From Mucilaginibacter sp. CSA2-8R (lineage in GTDB: Bacteria > Bacteroidota > Bacteroidia > Sphingobacteriales > Sphingobacteriaceae), in the NCBI RefSeq assembly GCF_038806765.1, contig NZ_CP152389.1, positions 4,030,001-4,094,000 on the forward strand: a stretch of 64,000 nucleotides of DNA. Direction: 5' to 3'. The notes under the pieces were generated by a model. The model made no database searches and was not told the DNA's origin. It saw only the letters and a program-made list of their open reading frames with translations. Position 1 is the first letter of the stretch, and each line of letters opens with the position of its first letter. The translations under genes and the position numbers were made by a program. This document shows, piece after piece, positions 52,886 to 61,726 of this stretch.

Positions 52886-54124
52886 ATGAGCGAAGCTGTA
52901 AAGCCTAAACGTCCTGCTGCACTGGGATTTATTTTTGTAACGGTATTTATTGACGTGCTGGGCTTAGGCGTTATCATACCCGTTCTTCCTAAACTGCTGC
53001 AGCAGTTAGGCCATGTTGATGTGAGTATGGCTTCGCAGCTGAGCGGCTATCTTACATTTACCTATGCACTAATGCAGTTTATATTTTCGTCGGTGCTGGG
53101 CAACCTAAGCGACCGTTATGGCCGACGACCAGTTTTGCTCATCTCACTGTTGGGATTTGGTATTGATTATATTTTAATGGCCTTTGCTCCTACTGTGTTC
53201 TGGCTTTTTGTTGGCCGTTTAATAGCCGGTATTGCAGGTGCCAGCGGCACAACGGCTACCGCTTACATTGCCGATGTGAGCACCGGCGACAAACGGGCGG
53301 CCAACTTTGGCTTAATTGGCGCGGCTACAGGTTTAGGCTTTATTGTGGGTATTGGCCTGGGCGGATACTTGGGCGATGTAGGCCTGAAAATTCCCTTTAT
53401 GGTAGCTGCCGGACTGGCCTTATTAAATGCCTTTTACGGTTACTTTGTGCTACCAGAATCTTTAGCACTCGAAAACCGCAGGCCGTTTGACTGGAAAAGG
53501 GCTAATCCGATTGCCGCTTTAAAACGGCTGAATATGTACCCGGCCATATCCGGACTGGTAAGTGCTTTTACTTTGGTTTACATCGCTTCGAAGGCCGTAG
53601 AAACAGTGTTGGCTTTTTTTCTGATCGAAAAGTTTAAATGGAGCATGAGCAGCATCAGCAGCCTGGGTATTTTTATAGGTGTATTGCTTATTGGCATCCA
53701 GGGCGGCCTTATACGCATCATTATCCCTAAACTGGGGCAGGAAAAAAGTATCGTAACCGGTTTGCTTTTTTACGCCATCGGTTTAACCTTAATTTCGTTT
53801 GCCAGCCAGGGCTGGCAAATGTACCTCTTCATGATTCCGTACTGTCTGGGCGGCATATCCGGGCCGGCGTTACAGGGTTTAATTACCAGCAAGGTAGAAG
53901 CCAATGAACAAGGCGAGTTACAAGGCGGATTAAATAGTTTGGTGAGTATCACCACAGTAATTGGTCCGTTATTGATGAGCAGCTTATTTGCGCATTTTAC
54001 CAACCCCAAAACTTCATCTATCTATTTTCCTGGAGCGCCTTATTTGCTGGGCGCCATTTTGATGCTGATCAGCACCTTTATTGCTATAGGCAGCTTTAAA
54101 AAGAATGCACTGGTGAAATCTTAA
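52886..54124 (+). CDS. MFS exporter, TetA-like (DHA1), copy 2
   Basis: 412 residues, clearly a tandem paralogue of the preceding gene: both start with PKR-P-LGFIFVT, share NLSDRYGRRPVLL, TATAYIADVSTGDKRA, PESLALENRRPFDWKRANPI and the ending AIGSFKK. Differences cluster in the first periplasmic loop (LGHVDVSMASQLSG) and helices 7-8, which may set substrate choice. Motif C is altered (LGFIVGIGLGG instead of GPVLGG). It has its own upstream gap of 86 bp. Confidence 0.93.
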   Translation: MSEAVKPKRPAALGFIFVTVFIDVLGLGVIIPVLPKLLQQLGHVDVSMASQLSGYLTFTYALMQFIFSSVLGNLSDRYGRRPVLLISLLGFGIDYILMAFAPTVFWLFVGRLIAGIAGASGTTATAYIADVSTGDKRAANFGLIGAATGLGFIVGIGLGGYLGDVGLKIPFMVAAGLALLNAFYGYFVLPESLALENRRPFDWKRANPIAALKRLNMYPAISGLVSAFTLVYIASKAVETVLAFFLIEKFKWSMSSISSLGIFIGVLLIGIQGGLIRIIIPKLGQEKSIVTGLLFYAIGLTLISFASQGWQMYLFMIPYCLGGISGPALQGLITSKVEANEQGELQGGLNSLVSITTVIGPLLMSSLFAHFTNPKTSSIYFPGAPYLLGAILMLISTFIAIGSFKKNALVKS

Positions 54125-54180
54125 CCCCCCAAGCGCATAGTAAGTTTACACTTTACGCTGATAATGGCTTTTTCTGTCGT

Positions 54181-54696
54181 CTATTTTAACGAAGTAAGCC
54201 CGAAAAACTTGAACTGGCCTTGCTCTTTTACAAACTGAAATGCATAGCGCACGCCCTCATACCCTTTTATTTTGTCGGGCTGACGGGTTACGTACCAGAT
54301 GTCATAAACGTTTAATACCTCGTCGGTAGTGTTGATATTTTGGGGCTTGTAGTTTTTAATCTTCTCTGTTACCACAAAGTGTTTAGTAGTATGCACGGCT
54401 TCCCAAAGTTTGGTGCGCGGCAGCGTACGTAATGTGCTTTTGATGTAACTATCAGCCGAAACCAGTTCATTTGCTGTATTAGCCTGTGTAGCACAAGGCT
54501 GGCAGTACACCCGGCTTAATGAGAGCTTTTTTAAGGTACGTACATTCTTAGTAGCTATAGCTTTTACGTACTGCCTCCAAACTGCCTCTACAGCTAACGA
54601 GTCAGTTTTAGATGTTTTCACCATTTTCATTTGCTGTCCGCATGATGATAGTAAGAAAACCCCTAAGGCAGCGGCAATAAAAATATATTTAGTCAT
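54181..54696 (-). CDS. Hypothetical lipoprotein
   Basis: 171 residues with a clear lipobox (LLSSC, Cys19). The mature part has an N-terminal helix AVWRQYVKAIATKNVRTLKKLS and later strands (YAFQFVKEQGQFKFFGLTS), a layout like SnoaL/NTF2 domains, though no family is certain. A CQPC pair (about 65-68) stands out and could form a disulfide or bind metal. It converges on the second MFS gene. Confidence 0.75.
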   Translation of the reverse strand: MTKYIFIAAALGVFLLSSCGQQMKMVKTSKTDSLAVEAVWRQYVKAIATKNVRTLKKLSLSRVYCQPCATQANTANELVSADSYIKSTLRTLPRTKLWEAVHTTKHFVVTEKIKNYKPQNINTTDEVLNVYDIWYVTRQPDKIKGYEGVRYAFQFVKEQGQFKFFGLTSLK

Positions 54697-54918
54697 GGGT
54701 AATTATAAACAAGTTAATTGTTAAAAAGTGCAAGCAACTTGCCTGGCACCCCTTTTTACGGTACCTCAATAAACGCAAAATAAACAGATGTGTGTTTTCG
54801 CGCTTATACAAATTTTCAACATCAGTACTAACTGCACCGCTATAATGGCAAAAGCTTGACTAAATTGCTGTTTGGCTTACCTCGTATCAACCAACGTAAA
54901 AGTTATCTTTGCCTACTT

Positions 54919-56250
54919 ATGCTGATACATCAATTTTATGATACCGATTTGGCACACGCCTCTTACGCTGTTTTACGGGCGGGCCAAATCATAGTTATTG
55001 ATCCGGCACGCAATCCGCAGCCTTATTATGATTTTGCTACCCTCCATGAGGCCAGTATTGTAGGCATTATAGAAACGCATCCGCATGCCGACTTTATAAG
55101 TTCGCACCTCGAAATTCATGAAACTACCGGGGCAACTATTTATGTAAGCCGGTTGCTGGGGGCACACTATCCGCATCAAACTTTTGACGAAGGCGATATC
55201 ATTCCCTTATCTGATATACAATTACAAGCCATCAACACACCAGGTCATTCGCCCGATTCTATTTGTGTGCTGGTAACCGACGAAAACGGACAAACCACTA
55301 CCCTGTTTAGCGGCGATACCCTGTTTGTTGGCGACGTTGGCCGGCCTGACCTGCGCGAAGAAGCCGGCAACATTACAGCTAAAAAAGAAGACCTGGCCCG
55401 GCAAATGTACCACACTACCAGGCACAAGTTAATGACTTTGCCTGAAGAGGTAGTGGTTTACCCTGCTCATGGTCCCGGTTCGTTGTGCGGCAAAAACATG
55501 AGCCCCGATTTGCAAACTACCATTGGCCGCGAATTACGCGAAAACTACGCGCTGCAACTGATGGACGAATTAAAGTTTGTGAAGGATCTGATTGCCGACC
55601 AGCCATTTACACCGCAATACTTTGGTTTTGATGTAGAACTCAACAAACAAGGCGCTCCAGCCTATGCACCAAGCCTTGCTGCTATTCCACGTTTACCGGC
55701 TGATAGCATTTTAGCTAACGGTACATTAATTATTGATACCCGCCCTAAAGCCGATTTTAACAGCGGACACATTAAAGGTGCCATCAACCTGCAATTACAG
55801 GGTAAATTTGAAACCTGGCTTGGCGCCATTATAGCCCCGGAGGAACCTTTTTATCTTATAGCAGCCGACGAAGCCAGGCTGGAAACGGCATTGGCTCGTG
55901 CGGCCAAAATTGGCTACGAAGGGCAAATTAAGGGTGCTTTATTTAATCCGCCGCAAGCCAAACAGATTTCGGATGAACTAAACTTGGAAGCTTTTAAAGC
56001 TAACCCCGACGATTTTACCATTATTGATACCCGCAACTGGAACGAAATTAACGCAGGCTTGCTGTTTAAAGATGCTTTAACCATCCCGTTACCCGAAATA
56101 CGCAACCGGATAGCCGAGATTCCTACAGATAAACCCATAGTGGTGCATTGTGCTGCGGGATATCGTTCGGCAGCAGCGCGCAGCATTTTGAGCGGACAGA
56201 TCAGCAGTGTACCGGTTTACGATTTGGGAGAGGCTGTCACAACTTTTTAA
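54919..56250 (+). CDS. CstB-like persulfide dioxygenase with two rhodanese domains
   Basis: 443 residues from ATG at 54919; a TTG 63 bp upstream is in frame but unneeded. Residues 1-240 are a metallo-beta-lactamase fold with H54-x-H56-x-D58-F (THPHADF), TPGH (107-110), SGDTLFVGDVGRPDL and AHGPGSLCG, the ETHE1-type mono-iron dioxygenase pattern. Residues 265-345 form a rhodanese fold without active Cys (IAADEAR), and 355-443 a working rhodanese with C411 (HCAAGYRS). This equals the layout and length of CstB, which oxidises persulfides and makes thiosulfate. It probably protects from sulfide or reactive sulfur. mnmD follows after 45 bp. Confidence 0.88.
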   Translation: MLIHQFYDTDLAHASYAVLRAGQIIVIDPARNPQPYYDFATLHEASIVGIIETHPHADFISSHLEIHETTGATIYVSRLLGAHYPHQTFDEGDIIPLSDIQLQAINTPGHSPDSICVLVTDENGQTTTLFSGDTLFVGDVGRPDLREEAGNITAKKEDLARQMYHTTRHKLMTLPEEVVVYPAHGPGSLCGKNMSPDLQTTIGRELRENYALQLMDELKFVKDLIADQPFTPQYFGFDVELNKQGAPAYAPSLAAIPRLPADSILANGTLIIDTRPKADFNSGHIKGAINLQLQGKFETWLGAIIAPEEPFYLIAADEARLETALARAAKIGYEGQIKGALFNPPQAKQISDELNLEAFKANPDDFTIIDTRNWNEINAGLLFKDALTIPLPEIRNRIAEIPTDKPIVVHCAAGYRSAAARSILSGQISSVPVYDLGEAVTTF

Positions 56251-56295
56251 ATAACTTGCATTCCATGATCGTTACCTGCATATTGTTAAACAGCC

Positions 56296-56985
56296 ATGAG
56301 TAATTTATCTATTGTAACCACGGGCGACGGTTCAAAAACTATATTTAACGCCGAGGTAGGCGAAAATTATCATTCTAAACATGGTGCCTTGCAAGAAAGC
56401 CAGCATGTGTTTTTAAATGCAGGTCTGCGATACTTTATGGCAGGTACAGATAGTACCGAGGTATCCGTTTTGGAGGTAGGTTTAGGTACCGGACTCAATT
56501 TTTTACTGAGTGCTGAGTTTTGTATGGCCAAAAGCATTAAACTTCGTTATACCGGTATTGAGGCTTATCCGCTTAGCCCGGAAATGATTGCCCAGACAGG
56601 TTATGATGCTTATGTTTCGGCATCAATGTGGCAGGCTTTTTTAACTGGATATAGTGATTCTTTGAACCATCCGGTGCAACTCAATCAACATGTAGAGCTA
56701 TTCGCAGCACATACTATACTGATGAACTTCAGTGCGCAACAGCAATACGATGTTATTTACTTTGATGCCTTTGCCGCCATCCACCAGCCCGAAATGTGGA
56801 ACGAGGAGGCTATACAGCATACTGTACAATTTCTAAAGCCGGGCGGTGTATTTGTTACCTATGCTATTACCGGCAATTTAAAACGGCAACTCAAAGCACT
56901 GGGTTTAAAAGTAGAAAAAGCCCCTGGTGCTCCCGGTAAGCGCGAAATGCTCAGGGCCACTAAATTAACCGAAGCCAATCTTTAA
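56296..56985 (+). CDS. mnmD: tRNA 5-methylaminomethyl-2-thiouridine methyltransferase, MnmD-like
   Basis: 229 residues. The SAM-binding part reads VSVLEVGLGTGLNFLLSAEF, followed by YTGIEAYPLSPEMI, and later YDVIYFDAFAAIHQPEMWNEEAIQ and LKPGGVFVTYAITGNLKRQL, matching the DUF752 methyltransferase half of MnmC. GENYHSKHGALQESQHVFLNAGL near the N-terminus is the family's conserved YHS-x-GA-x-ES motif. It lacks the oxidase half, as stand-alone MnmD proteins do. It would finish mnm5s2U at tRNA wobble position 34. mazG follows after 26 bp. Confidence 0.9.
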   Translation: MSNLSIVTTGDGSKTIFNAEVGENYHSKHGALQESQHVFLNAGLRYFMAGTDSTEVSVLEVGLGTGLNFLLSAEFCMAKSIKLRYTGIEAYPLSPEMIAQTGYDAYVSASMWQAFLTGYSDSLNHPVQLNQHVELFAAHTILMNFSAQQQYDVIYFDAFAAIHQPEMWNEEAIQHTVQFLKPGGVFVTYAITGNLKRQLKALGLKVEKAPGAPGKREMLRATKLTEANL

Positions 56986-57011
56986 TAATTACTTTTATAA
57001 AAAATACTGCT

Positions 57012-57815
57012 ATGCCTTTAACTCCTCCAGATACCGCCGGCAATCCCGAATCAGGCTTCACCCGACTGTTAACCATACTAAATGATTTGCGGGAGAATTG
57101 CCCCTGGGATAAAAAGCAAACCTTTGAGAGTTTACGCCATTTAACTATTGAGGAAACTTACGAGCTATCGGACGCTATTTTGAGTAATGATACCAACGAG
57201 ATTAAAAAAGAACTAGGCGACCTGATGATGCACTTGGTATTTTATGCCCGCATCGCATCAGAAACCGATACTTTTAACATTACTGATGTATTAAACAGTG
57301 TTTGCGATAAACTGATTAACCGCCACCCGCATATTTATGCTGATGTTGATGTAGCCAACGAAGAGGATGTAAAACGCAACTGGGAGCAAATCAAACTTAA
57401 AGAAGGCAACAAATCGGTTTTAGGGGGGGTACCTGCTTCATTGCCAGCCTTGGTAAAAGCAGCCCGCATACAAGAAAAAGCCCGGGGTATAGGATTTGAC
57501 TGGGAAAATAAAAGTCAGGTTTGGGAAAAAGTGGAGGAAGAAATTCAGGAGTTCAGGCAGGAATATAACACTGAGGATGATACGGTGATAGATCAGGACC
57601 GCGCCGAAGGCGAGTTTGGCGACCTATTGTTTTCGCTCATTAATTATGCCCGCTTTGTAAACATCAATCCCGAAAACGCACTTGAAAAAACCAATCGCAA
57701 GTTCATCAAGCGCTTTCAATATCTCGAAAGCCAGGCGGCAGCCAACGGCAAAAAACTGCAGGACATGACCCTGGCCGAAATGGACGTTTACTGGAACGAG
57801 GCAAAAAAATTATAG
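57012..57815 (+). CDS. mazG: Nucleoside triphosphate pyrophosphohydrolase MazG
   Basis: 267 residues with two MazG repeats. The first has NCPWDKKQTFESLRHLTIEETYEL and EIKKELGDLMMHLVFYARIA (ExxE...D metal site); the second has EEEIQEFRQEY and EGEFGDLLFSLINYARFV. KSVLGGVPASLPALVKAARIQEKA is the usual linker. It hydrolyses NTPs/dNTPs to monophosphates and diphosphate, a pool-cleaning role. It is co-oriented with cstB-like and mnmD genes and is followed by a strong terminator. Confidence 0.97.
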   Translation: MPLTPPDTAGNPESGFTRLLTILNDLRENCPWDKKQTFESLRHLTIEETYELSDAILSNDTNEIKKELGDLMMHLVFYARIASETDTFNITDVLNSVCDKLINRHPHIYADVDVANEEDVKRNWEQIKLKEGNKSVLGGVPASLPALVKAARIQEKARGIGFDWENKSQVWEKVEEEIQEFRQEYNTEDDTVIDQDRAEGEFGDLLFSLINYARFVNINPENALEKTNRKFIKRFQYLESQAAANGKKLQDMTLAEMDVYWNEAKKL

Positions 57816-57820
57816 TTTTT

Positions 57821-57851
57821 GCGGGGGCCTGTTACACCCCCCTGCTTTTTT
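57821..57851 (+). terminator. Intrinsic terminator after mazG
   Basis: GCGGGGG (57821-57827) pairs with the C-run and TGC at 57837-57845, followed by six T residues. The G/C-rich stem starts 5 bp after the mazG stop. Confidence 0.8.
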
Positions 57852-57885
57852 GCGTAAAGGCGTTGTATACTATTAACAACGTTTT

Positions 57886-58326
57886 ATGAAAAAGCAAGTA
57901 CTTGGCCTGTTAACCGTTTTGGCAGCGGCTGCAGCAGGCTGTATGAAAACCAATAATGATGATGTGACGCCTGTGCTACAGCCGCAGGGGAAATTTTCGG
58001 GTACGTATCAGCGCATACACTTTGCGCCGGCTACCAAAAAGTATGATACCGTTAAACTCAATTTTCAGTTAGAGCTGGTTAATAACACGTTTAAGGTAAC
58101 CGGCGACACCTCCAGACATGCAGGAAGCTATGGCACCTTTGGTTACAACGCTGCCCAAATACAGTGGCTCGACGTTACTGTACCGCAAGGTGCTAACAGC
58201 CTGAATCTTCCTAAATACCATTTGTACGGTAATTATAATTACGCTTATGATGGCACTGCTTTTAAATTTGAAGCCTATAACGATACCTTAAAGTACTATT
58301 ATGATTTAAAAAAAGTCGCTAATTAA
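57886..58326 (+). CDS. Hypothetical small lipoprotein
   Basis: 146 residues with a lipobox (AAAAGC, Cys19). The mature part is beta-rich with a repeated pattern around FSGTYQRIHFAPATKKYDTV and YGNYNYAYDGTAFKFEAYND, like the small calycin-type lipoproteins common in Bacteroidota. No family is certain. It lies 37 bp upstream of the ECF sigma gene and may be co-transcribed with it. Confidence 0.75.
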   Translation: MKKQVLGLLTVLAAAAAGCMKTNNDDVTPVLQPQGKFSGTYQRIHFAPATKKYDTVKLNFQLELVNNTFKVTGDTSRHAGSYGTFGYNAAQIQWLDVTVPQGANSLNLPKYHLYGNYNYAYDGTAFKFEAYNDTLKYYYDLKKVAN

Positions 58327-58363
58327 GTAGCACCTTAACTAAGCAGATAACTTTTAGTACTAA

Positions 58364-58918
58364 ATGCTCGAAACTACCAGCAGCGCTGAATATGACTTAA
58401 TTCAGCGCTGTCAGCAAGGCTCATTAAAATATCAGGAACAGTTGTATAAGCAGTTCTATGGCTATGCTATGGGTATTGGGCTACGTTATTGCGATAACCG
58501 CGATGATGCCCTGGAGGTAGTTAACGATGCTTTTATAAAGGTATTTAACACCATTAATACTTTTAACCTTGATAAATCTTTTAAAGCTTGGCTACGCCGG
58601 ATAATTATTAACACGGCTATAGACAGGCGGCGAAAAGATTTAAAATATCAGTTGCATACCGATATGGAGCATGCCAGCCACATTGGGCACAACCATACGG
58701 CTATACAGCAACTTAACGCCAAAGACATTTTAAAGCTGATGGACGGCCTGCCTGCACTGCAAAGGGCCATATTTAACTTGTATGAGATTGACGGATATAA
58801 CCACGACGAAATTGCAGCAATGCTGAACATACCTGCCAGTTCATCGCGGGTTTACTTAAGCAGGGCCAAAGAGAAATTACGCAAAGCATTAACCCACATA
58901 GCGCAAGGCCATGAGTGA
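58364..58918 (+). CDS. ECF-type RNA polymerase sigma factor
   Basis: 184 residues. Region 2 spans about 10-85 (YDLIQRCQQGSLKYQEQLYK, DDALEVVNDAFIKVFNTIN, FKAWLRRIIINTAIDRRRK). Region 4 spans about 120-180 (LPALQRAIFNLYEIDGYNHDEIAAML, SSSRVYLSRAKEKLRKAL). No region 3 or extra domain is present. It belongs to the Bacteroidota ECF group that pairs with membrane anti-sigma-like proteins; the next gene overlaps by 8 bp and carries one membrane helix, so it is the likely partner. Confidence 0.94.
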   Translation: MLETTSSAEYDLIQRCQQGSLKYQEQLYKQFYGYAMGIGLRYCDNRDDALEVVNDAFIKVFNTINTFNLDKSFKAWLRRIIINTAIDRRRKDLKYQLHTDMEHASHIGHNHTAIQQLNAKDILKLMDGLPALQRAIFNLYEIDGYNHDEIAAMLNIPASSSRVYLSRAKEKLRKALTHIAQGHE

Positions 58919-60398
58919 AAAGTTTGACGACGAATTAAGCAAACATATAAACCACGTATTTGACCAATACGAGGATACCGCTCCTGCCCAGGAGGGCTGG
59001 CTGTTGCTGCGTCAAAAGTTTCCGCCTCAGAAAAAACGCAGGGTCATCCCGTTATGGTGGAGTGTGGCGGCGGCTTTACTTATTGCTGCCCTGTTCGGCC
59101 TTTGGTTTTACAACATACCGAAAGAATCAAAGTCAACCATCGCGAAAACAAAAACCAAAAAACAACCTGCGGACACGCTTATTAAAAGCAATCAGCATCA
59201 CACTACAGAACAATTGCATCCGGCAACTAAAAAACAATCTGCCGGTGACCCAATATATGCTGCCGTTGGTAGCAGGAAAGCTAATAAAGGGAGCTCTTTA
59301 AACGTGCCGGAGCAAAACAGTGCTTATACGTTAACATTAACGACTACAAATTCGGCTAAAGCAACTAAGAATGCCGAAAATCAATTATCCATCGCATCAA
59401 CTCGTGCTCAAAATGCAGGTGCGCCACATATAGTTAGTGGTGATACTCAGCAGGAAGCTCTTAGTGGTGCACCAGAAAGAACGGCTATGGCTTCTGCAGT
59501 TACCAACAATTCAACAGCCTGGAAAGCTGACAGTGCCCAATATGCCAGCGTCTCCCAGATGGCACAACAACGCCCGCAACAGTCTTTAGAAAAAAATGCA
59601 AACTTGCATAGCGATTCGGCAACTATCCATAAAAGCTCGGGGCTGGAAAGACTGTTAGCTGCCGAACAACGGATGGAGCAGGCTAAGAAAACAAAAAAAA
59701 CTACGGCAGCCATCGACAAAAAAATTTTATTTAACATTTACGCTGCCACTTATTTTAACTACGCTGAGGGCAGTAAGAGCCAATTTAATACCGGTGCAGG
59801 TGTGAGTACGGATATCCGGCTGTCCGGAAACTTTAAATTATCAACCGGCGTAGCCATTAATAAAAATACGTTGGATTATAATGGTCAGCCTACCCAATCA
59901 GGTATTGCCAGGGATGCCTTGAGTGCAGCACCGAGTGTGTCTGATGTGCAAGCAACAAGCTACAGCAATACAACATTGGGGATAGTACCTTTGCGGGTTG
60001 CTACTACGCCGGTAGTGAGCGCCTATAACGTAAGCCTGACCGGTTTAGACATTCCATTAAATATCAAATACGAACTTAACCCGCGTAAAAACGACAGCTA
60101 TATTTCGGCAGGCTTAAGCTCAGGCACATTTATTACCGAGAGTTATACTTACCGTTATGATAATACGCCGAATGCCTTTGGCTTATCCAGCAATCTGGCC
60201 GATGCAACCACCCGGCGCAGCTTTAACCGCTTCGACTTTGCACGCACGCTCAACCTGTCGGTAGGTATGGGCTATCAAATCAGTAAACAGAACCGCCTAA
60301 TTATAGAGCCATTCCTCAAATACCCGTTAAGCGGCTTAGGCTCAGAGCAGATAAAATTTGGTGCCGGCGGATTAAACCTCCGCTTTAAGTTTCAATAA
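58911..60398 (+). CDS. Membrane protein with anti-sigma-like N-terminus and C-terminal beta-barrel-like domain
   Basis: 495 residues. Residues 1-45 are short and acidic like anti-sigma regions (MSEKFDDELSKHINHVFDQY). A helix follows (VIPLWWSVAAALLIAALFGLWFY, about 46-68), then a ~200-residue Ala/Ser/Thr/Gln-rich linker. The C-terminus (from about 270) resembles an outer-membrane PorT-like barrel (TYFNYAEGSKSQFNTGAGV, ISAGLSSGTFITESYTYRYD, RLIIEPFLKYPLSGLG, ending FKFQ). An inner-membrane helix with a barrel-like domain on one chain could span the envelope. It is coupled to the sigma gene by an 8-bp overlap. Anti-sigma activity is inferred. Confidence 0.78.
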   Translation: MSEKFDDELSKHINHVFDQYEDTAPAQEGWLLLRQKFPPQKKRRVIPLWWSVAAALLIAALFGLWFYNIPKESKSTIAKTKTKKQPADTLIKSNQHHTTEQLHPATKKQSAGDPIYAAVGSRKANKGSSLNVPEQNSAYTLTLTTTNSAKATKNAENQLSIASTRAQNAGAPHIVSGDTQQEALSGAPERTAMASAVTNNSTAWKADSAQYASVSQMAQQRPQQSLEKNANLHSDSATIHKSSGLERLLAAEQRMEQAKKTKKTTAAIDKKILFNIYAATYFNYAEGSKSQFNTGAGVSTDIRLSGNFKLSTGVAINKNTLDYNGQPTQSGIARDALSAAPSVSDVQATSYSNTTLGIVPLRVATTPVVSAYNVSLTGLDIPLNIKYELNPRKNDSYISAGLSSGTFITESYTYRYDNTPNAFGLSSNLADATTRRSFNRFDFARTLNLSVGMGYQISKQNRLIIEPFLKYPLSGLGSEQIKFGAGGLNLRFKFQ

Positions 60399-60403
60399 GT
60401 ATA

Positions 60404-61624
60404 CTATTTAAACCGGATAGCCTTAACCGGCGATATTTTGCTGACCAGCATAGAAGGTATTAATAGCACGAACAAGCATATTACCAATGTACCCAGGTTA
60501 AGCAGCAACACATCCATCGGGTGCAGCTCAATAGGCACAAACTTCATATAGTAAGACGCTTCGTCCAGCTTAAAGAAATGAGTAGATTGCTGAAACCAGC
60601 TCAGCCCCACTCCTAACAGATTACCCAACAACAAACCTACACCAATCAGGTAGGTTGCATTGTATAAAAATATAGACTGTATGCCCCAGTTGGTGGCGCC
60701 CAAAGCCTTAAACATACCTATCATTGCCGTACGCTCCAGTATCATAATCAGTAAAGCCGATATCATGTTGATGACAGCTACAATGGTCATTAATATGAGC
60801 ATCACCTGGGTATTCACGTCGAGCAGCTTTAACCATTCAAAAATAGTAGGGTAAATTTCGTCGACGGTATAAAGGCGCAGGTAGGTGGGTAAAATGTTAT
60901 TTAGATCGATGCCTGCTTGTTTCAGCTTGTCAAAATCATTGGTTTGTACTTCATAACCGCCAGCTTCGCGATGCGTCCAGTTGTTTAATCTTTGGATGAT
61001 GGCCAGGTTACCAATCACAAAAGTTTTATCCACATCCTCTACCCCAACATTGTAAATACCAACAATATTAAACTTACGCGTACGCATAGGCTCCTGTACA
61101 AAATACATCAAAAAGCTGTCGCCCACTTTAAGCTTCAATCGCAAGGCGGTGTAATTAGAAATCATGATTTGCTTTTGTGCAGCGGCCGAGTCGGCAAAGT
61201 CAATAAAATTGCCAGCGAGTAAGGTGTTTTTAAATATACCCCAATCGTAAGTTTTGTCTACTCCCTTAAGCACCACACCTTCAATTTCACCATTGGCTTT
61301 GATAATGCCCGGCTTGGTGGCGTAGGGCATAATCTCTTTAATTAAGGGCAGTGCCTTGGCCTTGGCCACAAACGCACTATCTACCATAAACGGAGAGTTT
61401 TCGTACGAGTAATTGTTATCCAGCTTGGTGATCTGTATATCGCCGGCAAAGCCTCGTACCTTTCCCTGTATTTCACGTTTAAATCCCTTTACAATAGCCA
61501 GCGACAAAATCATAACGCCCAGGCCGAGCGTAATGCCTAAGATAGCAATACGCACAATCAATTTTGAAAATGTGCGCTTGCTTTGAAAAGTAAGCCGCGA
61601 AGCAACAAAGGATGAAAAATTCAA
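60404..61624 (-). CDS. FtsX/LolC-like ABC transporter permease
   Basis: 406 residues with the FtsX/MacB layout. One N-terminal helix (IAILGITLGLGVMILSLAIV, about 28-47) and a large periplasmic domain (about 50-270) precede three C-terminal helices: MLILMTIVAVINMISALLIM, IFLYNATYLIGVGLLLGNLLGVGL and VLLLNLGTLVICLFVLLIP. The ending SKISPVKAIRFK is the typical FtsX-family tail. It resembles LolC/E-type permeases that release lipoproteins; the ATPase partner is not nearby. It converges on the anti-sigma-like gene with only 5 bp between stops. Confidence 0.88.
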   Translation of the reverse strand: MNFSSFVASRLTFQSKRTFSKLIVRIAILGITLGLGVMILSLAIVKGFKREIQGKVRGFAGDIQITKLDNNYSYENSPFMVDSAFVAKAKALPLIKEIMPYATKPGIIKANGEIEGVVLKGVDKTYDWGIFKNTLLAGNFIDFADSAAAQKQIMISNYTALRLKLKVGDSFLMYFVQEPMRTRKFNIVGIYNVGVEDVDKTFVIGNLAIIQRLNNWTHREAGGYEVQTNDFDKLKQAGIDLNNILPTYLRLYTVDEIYPTIFEWLKLLDVNTQVMLILMTIVAVINMISALLIMILERTAMIGMFKALGATNWGIQSIFLYNATYLIGVGLLLGNLLGVGLSWFQQSTHFFKLDEASYYMKFVPIELHPMDVLLLNLGTLVICLFVLLIPSMLVSKISPVKAIRFK

Positions 61625-61726
61625 GGCAGACAGTTTTTTTGTACTTTCGCAAATATGCAGATTTCGTGCCGAATGTGTACATTTCGTTTAGCACGCATTT
61701 TTGCAAACCTGTAACCCATTTATCCC

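Noticed and set aside
54856..54918. TTG extension of the CstB-like protein
   Set aside because: ATG at 54919 begins exactly at the conserved metallo-beta-lactamase start; the added residues are not family-like.
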